Origin: Candidatus Dietzia intestinigallinarum
GTDB taxonomy: Bacteria; Actinomycetota; Actinomycetes; Mycobacteriales; Mycobacteriaceae
DNA length: 57,890 bases
Assembly: GCA_019119875.1 (NCBI GenBank)
Contig: DWWG01000049.1
Location: 1-57,890, forward strand
Reading direction: 5' to 3'
Below the pieces are notes generated by a model. The model saw nothing but the letters and a program-made list of their open reading frames with translations. It was not told where the DNA came from and searched no databases. Each line of letters starts with the position of its first letter. Positions within the stretch are counted from its first letter, which is position 1. The position numbers and the translations under genes were made by a program. Positions 30,351 through 43,818 of the stretch are shown here, one piece after another.

Positions 30351-31720
30351 GTCTTCTCCATCCACCGTGGGTAGGACCTGCCCAACGTCCGGACCATCAG
30401 CAGACTGACACCGGCGAGCGCCGCCGGAACCAGTGAGAACGCCAGGACGATCGCCCACACCGCCGAGCCGGGCTGATCGGACACCCCGCCGGAGCGGAAC
30501 CCGCCCACCGCCAACAGTGCCAACACGATCACCGGGCCGAGTGCCATGGAGCCGGTCTCCGCGGCCGTCCACAGGCCGCTCATCGCCCCGCTTCGTCGTC
30601 GTCCCCCCACCGTCCTGTCCAGATCGGTGGCGTCGGGCAGCATCGACATCGGCAACGCCTGCATGCCCGCGTAGGCCACGCCCGCCAGTGCCACCGGGAG
30701 GTGCACCCACCCGCCGGGCGCCCACCCCGCCGGGATCAGCAACAGCGAGGCCACGGTGAACAGTGCGGTCGCGGTGGCGAGCGCCGGCACCTTGCCCCGC
30801 GCATGCGCCAGGCGTGTCCACAGCGGCATCACCAACAGCGCCGGCCCCACCAACGCCAGGAACAGCCCGGTCAGCGCGGCCTCGTTGCCCAGGACGTGGG
30901 TCGCCACGTACTGACCACCGGCGAGCATCACGGCGGTGGCGACGGCCTGCAGACAGAACACCCCCACCAACAGACGGAACGGGCGGGTCACGCGGAGTGC
31001 GTCGATCCCGTCGCGGTACTCGTGGACCAGATCACCTGCCGGAGCATCAGCGCGCAGAGCCGTCCGTCGCCCCGCGATGAACGTCGACCACAGCATTCCC
31101 ACCAGCATCAGTGCGGCGACGCCGACCGCCATCACCACGTAGCCACGCGGACCACCACCGGCCACATCCCGCAGGGCGGGTCCACCGCCGCCGGAGAGGA
31201 GGATCGCCGCGGCCAGCACGGCGACACGCCAGGCCAGCAGCGTGACCCGGCGCCCGGAGTCCTCGGTGAGCTCTGCCGGAAGGGCCAGGTAGGGAACCTG
31301 AAAACAGGAGTAGGCCAGCGATGCTGCCAGGAAGAAACCCATGACCCAGATTCCGGCCGCGCCCGTGCTCCACTCCGGCGGCGCCGAGAACGTCGCGATG
31401 AACAGCAGCGGCAGCGCCGACGCCCCGAGAAGCATCAGACCCGTCCGATAGCCGGTGCGATGCGAAGCCCTGTCCGACAGCGCGCCGATCAGCGGGTAGG
31501 CCAGGACGTCGACGACCTTCGGCACCAGCACCAGAACAGTCGCCGACGCCGCCGCCACCCCGATCGAATCGGTCAGGTAGTACGCCAGGACGAGCCCGGG
31601 CAACGTTCCGAACGCACCCGTACCCAGACTTCCCGCCGCGTACGAGGCCAGCACGGGCGGTGTCGTGGAACAGTCCCGTGCCGCGCGGCCGGACGCACCC
31701 GCCGCATCAATGGTGGACAT
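30347..31720 (-). CDS. MFS transporter (GPH/MFSD2-like group)
   Basis: A 457-aa carrier with about 12 membrane helices. It resembles the glycoside-pentoside-hexuronide cation symporters, a group related to eukaryotic MFSD2 lysolipid carriers: PKVVDVLAYPLIGALSDRA in the helix 2-3 loop, then HRTGYR, a YLALPAELTEDSGRR loop, and MLPDATDLDRTVGGRRRSGA in the C-terminal half. The ATG at 31720 has no strong ribosome site. It is the first gene of a two-gene unit with the PLP enzyme, so its substrate may feed that enzyme; this is inference only. Confidence 0.85.
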   Translation of the reverse strand: MSTIDAAGASGRAARDCSTTPPVLASYAAGSLGTGAFGTLPGLVLAYYLTDSIGVAAASATVLVLVPKVVDVLAYPLIGALSDRASHRTGYRTGLMLLGASALPLLFIATFSAPPEWSTGAAGIWVMGFFLAASLAYSCFQVPYLALPAELTEDSGRRVTLLAWRVAVLAAAILLSGGGGPALRDVAGGGPRGYVVMAVGVAALMLVGMLWSTFIAGRRTALRADAPAGDLVHEYRDGIDALRVTRPFRLLVGVFCLQAVATAVMLAGGQYVATHVLGNEAALTGLFLALVGPALLVMPLWTRLAHARGKVPALATATALFTVASLLLIPAGWAPGGWVHLPVALAGVAYAGMQALPMSMLPDATDLDRTVGGRRRSGAMSGLWTAAETGSMALGPVIVLALLAVGGFRSGGVSDQPGSAVWAIVLAFSLVPAALAGVSLLMVRTLGRSYPRWMEKT

Positions 31721-31826
31721 GGACAGACTCTAGGCCTCTGTGACCTGCTGCGTCACGGGATCGGCATTGTCGCTCCGGGGCCCTGGCCATCCCCTCCGAC
31801 CGGGGTGCTGTCGCACCGAGGCGTGG

Positions 31827-32663
31827 TCACCCGCGCCAGTCGAACACATCCGGATCCGGGCCTGATCGGGTACCGGTGTGCAACGCCGAGATCGCCGTCA
31901 TCTGCTCATCGGTCAGCTCGAAATCGACGACGTCGAGATTCTCTCTCATCCGGGCCGGATCGGACGACTTGGGGAACACGATGTCGCCGCGCTGCAGAGT
32001 CCATCGCAGAACGACCTGTGAGACCGTCCGTCCGACCTGCTCCGCCAACGCGATCAGTTGGGGGTCGTCGAACACCGCGCCCTGGGCGAGAGGGCTCCAC
32101 GCCTCGACCGCGATGCCCCGCTCCGAACAGGCGGCCCTGAGTTCGTCGTTGAGGAAGTACGGGTTCGATTCGATCTGGTTCACCGTGGGGGAGGACGCGC
32201 CGACCTCCGCCAGGCGGTCGAGGTTGGCGGCGGTGAAGTTCGAGACACCGATGGAGCCCACCTCGGGCCGGGAACCGATCTCCTCCATCACCTCCCAGAC
32301 ACGGGACACATCGGCGTGCATCGCCAGCGGCCAGTGGACGAGGTACAGGTCGATTCGTCCACCCAGCGCCGTCAGGGAACGCTCGGTGGCCTCCATGGCG
32401 GCGTCCCTGTCGTGGAAGGCGTTGTTGAGTTTGGTGGTGATCCACACGTCGTCACGGGACAGCCCTGACGCGGCGACGGCTCGACCGACCCCCTCCTCGT
32501 TGCCGTACATCTGCGCGGTGTCCAGATGGCGGTAGCCGACCTCGAGGGCGTGTGACACCGCCTTCTCGGTGTCGGCCGGGGCGATCTGAAACGTTCCGAA
32601 ACCCAGTTGGGGGATCGTTCGACCGTCCGGCAGACGCACGGTCGGGACCTCGTGTGTACTCAT
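31827..32663 (-). CDS. Aldo/keto reductase (2,5-diketogluconate reductase-like)
   Basis: NADPH-dependent TIM-barrel reductase, 278 aa. The catalytic tetrad is visible: Asp and Tyr in HLDTAQMYGNEEGVG, Lys in WITTKLNN, and His in LYLVHWPL; GVSNFTAANLDRL and QIESNPYF follow, and the cofactor segment is IVFPKSSDPARMRENL near the C terminus. ATG at 32663 is chosen by family N terminus (TVRLPDGRTIPQLGFGTF). Broad-substrate family; the actual aldehyde or ketone is unknown. Confidence 0.92.
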   Translation of the reverse strand: MSTHEVPTVRLPDGRTIPQLGFGTFQIAPADTEKAVSHALEVGYRHLDTAQMYGNEEGVGRAVAASGLSRDDVWITTKLNNAFHDRDAAMEATERSLTALGGRIDLYLVHWPLAMHADVSRVWEVMEEIGSRPEVGSIGVSNFTAANLDRLAEVGASSPTVNQIESNPYFLNDELRAACSERGIAVEAWSPLAQGAVFDDPQLIALAEQVGRTVSQVVLRWTLQRGDIVFPKSSDPARMRENLDVVDFELTDEQMTAISALHTGTRSGPDPDVFDWRG

Positions 32664-32796
32664 GGTCTCGACCCTACGCCGGTGGCATAGGGCCGGAGTC
32701 TCCCCGCACAGGCGTGCGCGCCCGGTCCCCGGACGCCGAGAGGCTCCGCCCCGGACGAGGTGCGGGGCCTTCCGGTTCCTGCCGGAACGCTCGCGC

Positions 32797-33360
32797 TCAC
32801 GTGGTGCGCAGCGAGTCCTCCACCAGGTCGAGCATGGCCTCGACGTGCTCGGTGCCACGCCCGGTGGCGAGGTGTGTGATGAGCCCGTCGAGGACGATGT
32901 TCAGATACACGCGCAGGACGTCGTCAGGGATGTCCGTCCGCATCCGACCGGATGCCTTCTGCTCACGCAGTCGCGCCAGTACCGCCTCGTCCAGCTCGGC
33001 CTGTCGATCGGTCCACCGCTCACGAAATGCCGGATCGGTGCGGATGCGGCGGGCGATCTCCAGCCGGGTCCCGAGCCAGGAGAACTCCTGCGGGTCCGCG
33101 AGGATCTCCCGCATCACCTGGACGAGCCCCTGCTCGGCGACTGTCCGGGCCATCGCGGCCGCGTCCTCGTACGCCAAGGCCAGAAACAGCGCGTCCTTGT
33201 CGTCGAAGTGATGGAAGATCGCACCACGGCTCAGGCCGGTGGCCTCCTCGAGGCGACGCACGGTGGCGCCCTCGAAGCCGTACTCGGCAAAGCAGTCACG
33301 CGTCCCGGCGAGGATCTGGTAGCGCCGGGCGTCCATGTGGTCCTGGCTGACCCTGGGCAT
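32797..33360 (-). CDS. acnR: TetR-type regulator, AcnR-like repressor of aconitase
   Basis: A 187-aa TetR repressor. The N-terminal HTH covers about residues 12-58 (RRYQILAGTRDCFAEYGFEG, then LSRGAIFHHFDDKDALFLA); the rest is the ligand-binding/dimer domain. It lies 95 bp downstream of acn on the same strand, the arrangement of C. glutamicum acn-acnR and M. tuberculosis Rv1475c-Rv1474c, where AcnR represses acn. An AcnR-type operator is visible in the acn upstream region (36397-36412). The gene symbol rests on position, family and that site. Confidence 0.88.
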   Translation of the reverse strand: MPRVSQDHMDARRYQILAGTRDCFAEYGFEGATVRRLEEATGLSRGAIFHHFDDKDALFLALAYEDAAAMARTVAEQGLVQVMREILADPQEFSWLGTRLEIARRIRTDPAFRERWTDRQAELDEAVLARLREQKASGRMRTDIPDDVLRVYLNIVLDGLITHLATGRGTEHVEAMLDLVEDSLRTT

Positions 33361-33387
33361 ATGACAACTCTTTCTTCCGAATACACC

Positions 33388-33439
33388 ACGGCGGTGCGGG
33401 GTCCTCCTCGTCGGGGGAAGAGGAACCGCGCACCGCCGT
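33388..33439 (-). terminator. Long hairpin between acn and acnR
   Basis: The 11-bp arms at 33388-33398 and 33429-33439 are perfectly complementary; the interior can pair further (a CCTC run against GAGG). No T tract. It could partly terminate acn transcripts and so set a lower acnR level, or protect the acn 3' end. Confidence 0.5.
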
Positions 33440-33455
33440 CTCAGGTGAAGGGGTA

Positions 33456-36260
<2,805 letters not shown>

Positions 36261-36396
36261 GTCAGCTCCACTCGTGGTGTGAATTTCGGCTCGTCATCCC
36301 TCCCGGTGCCACTGCGTGTCTTGACTGGCCGCGACGCCGGGGCGGACACAGGATCCATTCTGGACCCTGAGCTTCCGTTTGCGGTCACCAATTTAC

Positions 36397-36412
36397 CAGT
36401 ACGCCCGTTCTG
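36397..36412. promoter_or_regulatory. Putative AcnR operator upstream of acn
   Basis: CAGTACGCCCGTTCTG is an imperfect inverted repeat that matches the C. glutamicum AcnR consensus CAGNACnnncGTACTG, as I remember it, with one mismatch. It lies about 140 bases upstream of the acn GTG, next to a minus-strand TAAATT (36390-36395) that could be the acn -10, and next to a plus-strand TATAGG (36413-36418) that could be the -10 of the divergent gene. Confidence 0.65.
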
Positions 36413-36506
36413 TATAGGTCGCGGCACGCCCGAACGTGGGGACGGGCGTGCGGATCTGACCCCGCGCGGCGCGTACGGTGCGGGGTGACGACGACGAGGT
36501 GGCACG

Positions 36507-37046
36507 ATGTCGGGTGTGGACGCCTCCGACGATTCCGTGACGACCCTCGCCTACGAGGACCATCCCATCATGTCGTTGCAGATGGGAGAGGTGCCGTCCT
36601 GGCTCGATTTCCAGGCCGTCGTCGACGATCTGGCCGACGACGGCGTCTCCGCCCCCGACCCCTTCGTCGACGGCCTGCGCACCGTGGTCCAGGAGGCGTC
36701 CGCCCGCGGACTGGACCTCAAGGTCGTGTACACCGAGGCCCCGGCCGCCGTGTACACCGACGCCCGGGACCTGGCGACCTTCCTCAACGAGGAGTTCGAG
36801 GGGACGATCTTCGTGCGCACCCCTGCGTTCGTGGGCAGCTCCAGTGACACCATCCCCCGCCACCGACTCGAGGCCGGTCAGGACGACGCGTGGGAAGAGC
36901 CGGACCCGGTGGCCTCCGCCGCCGTGTTCGCCCACAAGGTGGACGCGCCCGCCCCGCCGTGGGGCGCCCTCACCGCGACGGTTCTGGCCCTGACGATCGT
37001 CGCGGTGATCGTCTTCGTGATCGCCCTTCGTCGGCGCGGCCGCTGA
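36507..37046 (+). CDS. Rv1476-family membrane protein (DUF6676-like)
   Basis: A 179-aa protein of unknown function, conserved in position between aconitase and the NlpC/P60 genes. The soluble N-terminal domain (about 1-145) is acidic, with VVYTEAPAAVYTDARDLATF and EFEGTIFVRTPAFVG; a single C-terminal helix follows at about 151-174 and ends in RRRGR, so the large domain is outside the membrane face opposite to this basic tail. GAGG lies 8 bases before the ATG. Resembles a TPM-domain-like fold by its pattern, but I am not sure. Confidence 0.85.
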   Translation: MSGVDASDDSVTTLAYEDHPIMSLQMGEVPSWLDFQAVVDDLADDGVSAPDPFVDGLRTVVQEASARGLDLKVVYTEAPAAVYTDARDLATFLNEEFEGTIFVRTPAFVGSSSDTIPRHRLEAGQDDAWEEPDPVASAAVFAHKVDAPAPPWGALTATVLALTIVAVIVFVIALRRRGR

Positions 37047-37101
37047 TCGCTTCCCCGGCCGCGCTCCGACGGGGCGGCCGTTGACGTTTCCCGGCGACCC
37101 T

Positions 37102-37125
37102 CCGACGGTGGGGCCGTCGGTTTTT
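37102..37125 (+). terminator. Rho-independent terminator after the Rv1476-like gene
   Basis: CCGACGG (37102-37108), loop TGGGG, CCGTCGG (37114-37120), then TTTTT. It is the only classical stem plus T-run terminator in the window. Confidence 0.9.
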
Positions 37126-37407
37126 CGTGGCGGCGCCCGGCGCCGAGGCGGCACCTTCCCGTTCTCGACGACACGCCGCATCGCCTACCGCTAATCAAGT
37201 TACAGCAGTGTATTTTGCCGCCTTGTGTTTCACATGTGCCCGCTGTGACCTACGGTGCTTAAGGAACCCAAGGTTCTGCCGAGCAGATGTGGGGCTCCAG
37301 TGGCGCAGGGGAAGGCATCACGGGAGCACCGTCGGCTCGGTCACGCGGCCCGTCGAACACGGTCGCGCGGGATGCCGCACCCCGGTGCGGTCAGCGGAAG
37401 GTGAAAC
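37126..37407 (+). other. Non-coding leader region upstream of the NlpC/P60 gene
   Basis: No gene is seen here. 37190-37240 is AT-rich for this genome and holds TATTTT (37211-37216, a possible -10), TGTG-TTT-CACA, and the palindrome CACATGTG (37231-37238). GAACC-CAA-GGTTC (37264-37276) and CCGCAC-CCCG-GTGCGG (37375-37390) can form hairpins; the latter ends 5-6 bases before the GGAAGG ribosome site, so it could affect translation. I searched for the c-di-AMP (ydaO) riboswitch motifs and did not find them. Confidence 0.5.
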
Positions 37408-38967
37408 GTGGAGCCCGACCATTTGTCTCGCCGTGCCGTCGTGGCACGGCGTCGTCGAAGCCCCGGGCGCGTGCCCGGGCGTGCCGCACTCGCCGCGGCA
37501 CTCGTACTGGGGACCGCATCGGCCGTCGTGCAGACCCCCGTCGTCGCCGCTCAGGAGACCTCACAGGTCGCTCCCGGCGACATCAGTGGCCTGATCCGGG
37601 CGGTCGCGGACGCCACCGCCCGCCTCGACGCGAACCGCGAGGAGATCGCCGTCGCGCGCGAGGAGGTCAACAAGACGCTCGTCGACCTCCAGATGGCCCG
37701 GGTCGACCTGGACCGCGCGATCGCCGAGGCAGACCGCACCGCGGAGGAACGTGTCCACGCGGAGTCCGGAGTGGAGGAGGCCCGCAGCACGCTCGACGAC
37801 TATTCACGCCTCCTTCACCGGCAGGGGACCGCGCCGGGTGCGGCCTCGGCGATCCTCGACCCCACCGGCCCCGGCGACGCCGGCCTCCGGCAGGAATACC
37901 TCCACCGCGCCGCTGCGGACCAGCGCGGCGTCGTGGGCGACATGGTCGAGGCCGCCGACGAGGCCGCCCGGCGAGAATCCGAGGCGGTCGACGCACGCGA
38001 ATCGGCCCGGCAGCGGTACCACGACGCCGCCGCCCGCCGGGACGGGGCAGAGGCGCAGGTCGCGTCCGTCTCCGCGGAGGTGGAGACGCTCGAGTCCGAG
38101 GTCCGGCAACTCACCCGGGAACTCGAGGAACAGCAGGCCGCCCTGGCCGCCGCGGGGGCGACGCCTGCCGGGCCGGCCGACGGTGCCTCACCTGAGGTCA
38201 CCGTCGACGAGGAGGCACTGCGCACGGACGCCGTCCGTGCCCTCGCCGACACCCCTGAAGCGGGACGTCAGGCGGCCGACATCGCCTCGGCCCTTCCCTC
38301 TCATGTCGACCTGGGTGCCGTCCGGCAGTTCGCCGGCGGATCATCGGACGAGATCACACGTGCGGTCGGTGGCACCGTCGACGCCGGCAGCATCGGGGCC
38401 GCGGTCGACGCCGGGATCAACGGCGACACCGAGGCCATCATCCAGCAGGTCTCGGACGCGATCGGTCGCGCAGACCTCGGCTCCCTGGCCGAGGGGCCGG
38501 CGGCGCCTTCGACTCCGGGGCAGGGTGGCGGTGACGCCGACTCCGGGACCCCGTCGAGCTCGCAGCAGGTGGAGACCGTCGTGAACCGGGCGCTGTCCCA
38601 GCTCGGGGTTCCCTACGCGTGGGGCGGCGGCGACGCCAACGGCCCCACGAGAGGTATCCGGGACGGGGGCGTCGCGGACGCCCACGGCGACTACAACAAA
38701 ATCGGCTTCGACTGCTCAGGGCTGATGATCTACGCGTTCGCGGGCGTGGGGAAGGCGCTGCCGCACTACACCGGCTACCAGTACACCGCCGGGCCGCAGT
38801 ATCCGGTGTCGACCCGCAAGCGGGGCGACATGCTCTTCTGGCCGGGTCACGTCGCCCTGTACCTGGGCGACGGGAAGATGGTGGAGGCCCCGCAGTCCGG
38901 CGACGTCGTCAAGATCTCACCCGTCCGCATGGCCGGCATCAGCCCGATGGTCGTCCGGCTCGTCTGA
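37408..38967 (+). CDS. Secreted NlpC/P60 peptidoglycan endopeptidase, RipA-like
   Basis: Cell-wall hydrolase cleaving the D-iGlu/mDAP bond in peptidoglycan stems during cell separation. The 519-aa product has a Sec signal (about 1-48: Arg-rich n-region, hydrophobic core, VVAAQ cleavage region), a long coiled-coil Ala/Glu/Arg region (about 55-255), a linker, and the NlpC/P60 domain (about 390-519). The catalytic triad is intact: C436 in GFDCSG, H481 in WPGHVALYLG, E493 in KMVEAP. GTG 37408 with GGAAGG site. Same position as Rv1477; a second paralogue (Rv1478) is missing here. Confidence 0.93.
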   Translation: MEPDHLSRRAVVARRRRSPGRVPGRAALAAALVLGTASAVVQTPVVAAQETSQVAPGDISGLIRAVADATARLDANREEIAVAREEVNKTLVDLQMARVDLDRAIAEADRTAEERVHAESGVEEARSTLDDYSRLLHRQGTAPGAASAILDPTGPGDAGLRQEYLHRAAADQRGVVGDMVEAADEAARRESEAVDARESARQRYHDAAARRDGAEAQVASVSAEVETLESEVRQLTRELEEQQAALAAAGATPAGPADGASPEVTVDEEALRTDAVRALADTPEAGRQAADIASALPSHVDLGAVRQFAGGSSDEITRAVGGTVDAGSIGAAVDAGINGDTEAIIQQVSDAIGRADLGSLAEGPAAPSTPGQGGGDADSGTPSSSQQVETVVNRALSQLGVPYAWGGGDANGPTRGIRDGGVADAHGDYNKIGFDCSGLMIYAFAGVGKALPHYTGYQYTAGPQYPVSTRKRGDMLFWPGHVALYLGDGKMVEAPQSGDVVKISPVRMAGISPMVVRLV

Positions 38968-39160
38968 CACCGGTGGCCGGCACCAGCGTCGATCATCGTC
39001 CGTCCGGGCTGATCCCGGGGCCCACCCGCTCCGCCGGGCCGGGGTGTCGACGGTGCACCGGACCGGCGCGGGGGCATCCCGGTACTGTCGTCCCCAGTCC
39101 GCCCGACGGCACCGTCCGGGCGCCCGGAACACAACAAACCACGTGAAGGAGCCTTCCGCG

Positions 39161-40221
<1,061 letters not shown>

Positions 40222-40225
<4 letters not shown>

Positions 40226-41196
40226 CCCCCGCGGGACGGCAGCGGCGCGACGACCGGGTCGACGCATCGTCCCGCGCCGCCCTCAACCAGCTCGAGCTCC
40301 TCGTCACCCGGCGCCTCGACGGCGTTCTCGCCGGCGACCACCGCGGTCTGCTCCCGGGGCCCGGCACCGAGCCGGGCGAGGCCCGCGCGTACGAGCCGGG
40401 GGACGACGTCCGGACGATGGACTGGTCCGTCACCGCCCGGACGACGGTCCCGCACATCCGTCAGACCATCGCCGACCGCGAGCTCGAGACCTGGATCGTC
40501 GTGGATCTCACCCCGAGTCTGGACGTCCAGGGCCGTCACGGCGACAAACGACGCCTGGTCGAGGCGGCGGTGGCGACAGTGGGATTCCTCTCGGCCGGGG
40601 GAGGCAGTCGTGTGGGCCTGGTCCTGACCGGTGACGGGCGGCCCAGGGTGCTGAGGGCCGCAGGCGGGAGAGATCACGTGCGCCGGCTCCTCGAGGAGGT
40701 CTCCCGGTCAGCCCCGGAGATCACTCCCGGCGGGACTCTCCGCGACTGCCTCTACGCGGTCCGCAACACCGCGCGACGACACGGACTGGTGGTGGTGGTC
40801 TCCGACTTCCTCTCCGAGATCGACTGGGAACGCTCGCTGCGCGTCCTCGGCACCCGTCACGAGTTCCTGGCCGTACACGTGGCCGACCCTCTCGACATCA
40901 CGCTGCCGGCGGTCGGTGCGGCGCTGCTCCAGGACCCGGCCACCGGCGAGGTCCTCGAGCTGGAGGTCGACGACACGCTGGCCGCCGACTACCGCCGTGC
41001 CGCGGCTGAGCACCGCGACTCCGTCCACACGGCCCTGCGCCGCTGCGGAGCCCCGGTGCTGGCGCTGCGCACCGATCGTGACTGGATCCGGGACGTGATC
41101 GACTTCGTCGGGGTCCGCAGGCAGGGCGGACTCCCGACCGGGGAGAATGTGGAGCGGGACCTGCCCGACGACGAGACCGCGGGGGAGGCGAGCTGA
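40222..41196 (+). CDS. DUF58 domain-containing protein
   Basis: A 324-aa protein with the DUF58 signature GEARAYEPGDDVRTMDWSVT (residues about 53-72), followed by a vWA-like fold (WIVVDLTPSLD). Members partner with MoxR ATPases and membrane VWA proteins; exact role unknown. It is soluble, with no membrane segments. The GTG start overlaps the moxR stop by 4 bases, and its stop overlaps the next ATG by one base (TGATG). Confidence 0.92.
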
Positions 41197-42176
41197 TGAG
41201 CCTGTCCGAGTTCCAGCACCCCATGTGGCTGTTGCTGCTCGTGGTGCCGGTGGCCATCACGGTCGGATACGTGCTCGCCCTGCGGTCCAAGAAGCGCCGG
41301 ACGGTCCGCTTCGGCAACTTCGGCGTCCTGCGCTCCGTGGACTCCCGCGGCAGGCGCTGGTTCACCCACGTCCCGGCGGTGCTGCTCATCCTGTCGATGC
41401 TGTCGCTGACGATCGCACTGGCCGGACCTCAGAAGGAGCAGAAGGTCCCGCGGAACCGGGCCACGGTGATGCTCGTCGTCGACGTCTCCCTGTCCATGGA
41501 GGCCACCGACGTCGCACCCTCCCGCCTCGAGGCCGCGCAGCAGGCCGCGACCACCTTCGCGAACAATCTCACCCCCGGGGTCAACCTCGGGCTGGTCTCC
41601 TACGCGGGCACCGCGTCGATGCTCGTCGCACCCACGACGGACCGGGGCCCCGTGGTCCGCGCGATCGACCGCCTGCGCCTCGACGAACGCACCGCCACCG
41701 GCGAGGGCATCTACACCGCCACGCAGGCCATCACGACCTTCACCGAGAGCCTCGGCGGCCCCGACCAGGCACCGCCCGCCCGCATCGTGCTGCTCTCCGA
41801 CGGCAAGGAGACCGTGCCCGCCGACCCGACCGAGGAACGCGGCGCCTTCACCGCGGCCGAGCGGGCGGCCGAGGCCGGGATACCGGTGTCCACCATCTCG
41901 TTCGGCACGATGTACGGCACGGTCGACATCCAGGGCCGCCCCCAGCCGGTGCCGGTCGACGACGCCTCCCTCGAGACCATCGCCGAGTTGTCCGGAGGCG
42001 ATTTCTTCACCGCGTCCAGCCTCGAGGAACTCGACTCCGTCTACCGCACGCTCGAGGAGCAGATCGGTTACGAGTGGAAGAAGGCGGATGCCTCGCGCCC
42101 GTGGCTGATCATCGGTTCCGTGCTGGCGATGGTCGCCGCCGCGGGGTCTCTGCTCACACACAGACGCATCCCGTGA
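41196..42176 (+). CDS. VWA domain-containing membrane protein
   Basis: BatA-like protein of the MoxR system, 326 aa. Two N-terminal helices (about 8-28 and 60-78) and one C-terminal helix (about 303-320) anchor a von Willebrand A domain whose MIDAS motif is intact: DVSLSMEATD (DxSxS) and later a conserved Thr and Asp (LLSDGKET). Corresponds to Rv1481. The one-base overlap with the DUF58 gene implies coupled expression of moxR-DUF58-VWA. Confidence 0.93.
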   Translation: MSLSEFQHPMWLLLLVVPVAITVGYVLALRSKKRRTVRFGNFGVLRSVDSRGRRWFTHVPAVLLILSMLSLTIALAGPQKEQKVPRNRATVMLVVDVSLSMEATDVAPSRLEAAQQAATTFANNLTPGVNLGLVSYAGTASMLVAPTTDRGPVVRAIDRLRLDERTATGEGIYTATQAITTFTESLGGPDQAPPARIVLLSDGKETVPADPTEERGAFTAAERAAEAGIPVSTISFGTMYGTVDIQGRPQPVPVDDASLETIAELSGGDFFTASSLEELDSVYRTLEEQIGYEWKKADASRPWLIIGSVLAMVAAAGSLLTHRRIP

Positions 42177-42235
42177 CCCCGGTCCGGCCGACACTCCCGC
42201 CACTCGCGGTCCGGGGCGGGGGCGGCGCTCGCTAG

Positions 42236-42976
<741 letters not shown>

Positions 42977-42977
42977 C

Positions 42978-43817
42978 ATGAGCCGGACCGACACCGAGAA
43001 CACCCCCGTGCGCGGCGGACTGCTCGCCGGCAGGACGATCCTCGTCACCGGCGTCATCACCGACGCCTCGATCGCCTTCCACATCGCCAAGCACTGCCAG
43101 CTCCACGGTGCGAAGGTCATCCTCACCGCGTTCGGTAGACCCTCCCTGGTCAAGGCGATCTCCAAGCGACTTCCGGAGCGGCCGCCGGTGGTCGAGCTGG
43201 ACGTACAGAGCGACGAGGACCTGGCGGCGCTCGAGGAACGGATCAGGGAGCACGCCGACTCGCTGGACGGAGTCGTGCACTCGATCGGCTTCGCTCCGCC
43301 GAGCTGCCTCGGCGAGCCGTTCCTCGACGCCCCGTGGAAGGACGTCGCGGTGGCCCTGGAGGTCTCCGCCTACTCGTACGCCTCCCTGGCCAAGGCCGTC
43401 CGGCCGCTGCTCAACCCGGGCGCCTCGCTCGTCGGGCTGGACTTCGACCCGCGCTTTACGATGCCGTTCTACAACTGGATGTCGGTCGCCAAGAACGCCC
43501 TGGAAGCGGTCAACCGCTACGTGGCCCGTGAGCTGGGACCCGACCGTGTCCGGTCCAACCTCATCGCGGCCGGCCCGATCAAGACCCTCGCGGCCAAGGC
43601 GATCGCCGGCGACGCGCTCGGTCCCGGTGGGGAGCTCGACCGGATGCAGGGGGAGTGGGACCGGCGGGCGCCGCTGGGCTGGGATGTCGAGGACCCGACC
43701 GCGGTGGCGACCACCGCGGTGGCGCTGCTGTCCGACCTGATGTCGGCCACCACCGGCACCGTGATCTACGCCGACGGCGGCGCCGGCACCGTGTCCTTCA
43801 GCGACCAGGGGGACTGA
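42978..43817 (+). CDS. inhA: NADH-dependent enoyl-ACP reductase InhA
   Basis: FAS-II enoyl reductase, the isoniazid target in mycobacteria. The 279-aa product shows [16 protein letters not shown] (NADH-binding), [11 protein letters not shown] with the Ser corresponding to mycobacterial S94 (S102 here), [11 protein letters not shown], and the catalytic Tyr/Lys pair in [16 protein letters not shown] (Y165, K172). It carries an N-terminal extension of about 14 residues relative to the mycobacterial protein (or starts later). Followed by hemH after one base. Confidence 0.93.
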   Translation: MSRTDTENTPVRGGLLAGRTILVTGVITDASIAFHIAKHCQLHGAKVILTAFGRPSLVKAISKRLPERPPVVELDVQSDEDLAALEERIREHADSLDGVVHSIGFAPPSCLGEPFLDAPWKDVAVALEVSAYSYASLAKAVRPLLNPGASLVGLDFDPRFTMPFYNWMSVAKNALEAVNRYVARELGPDRVRSNLIAAGPIKTLAAKAIAGDALGPGGELDRMQGEWDRRAPLGWDVEDPTAVATTAVALLSDLMSATTGTVIYADGGAGTVSFSDQGD

Positions 43818-43818
43818 C

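Noticed and set aside
37260..37407. A c-di-AMP (ydaO-type) riboswitch before the NlpC/P60 gene
   Set aside because: Such riboswitches precede wall-hydrolase genes in some actinobacteria, but the conserved GGGG(U)GAAUC and CCGAACCCGUCAGCUAACC-like segments are not present.
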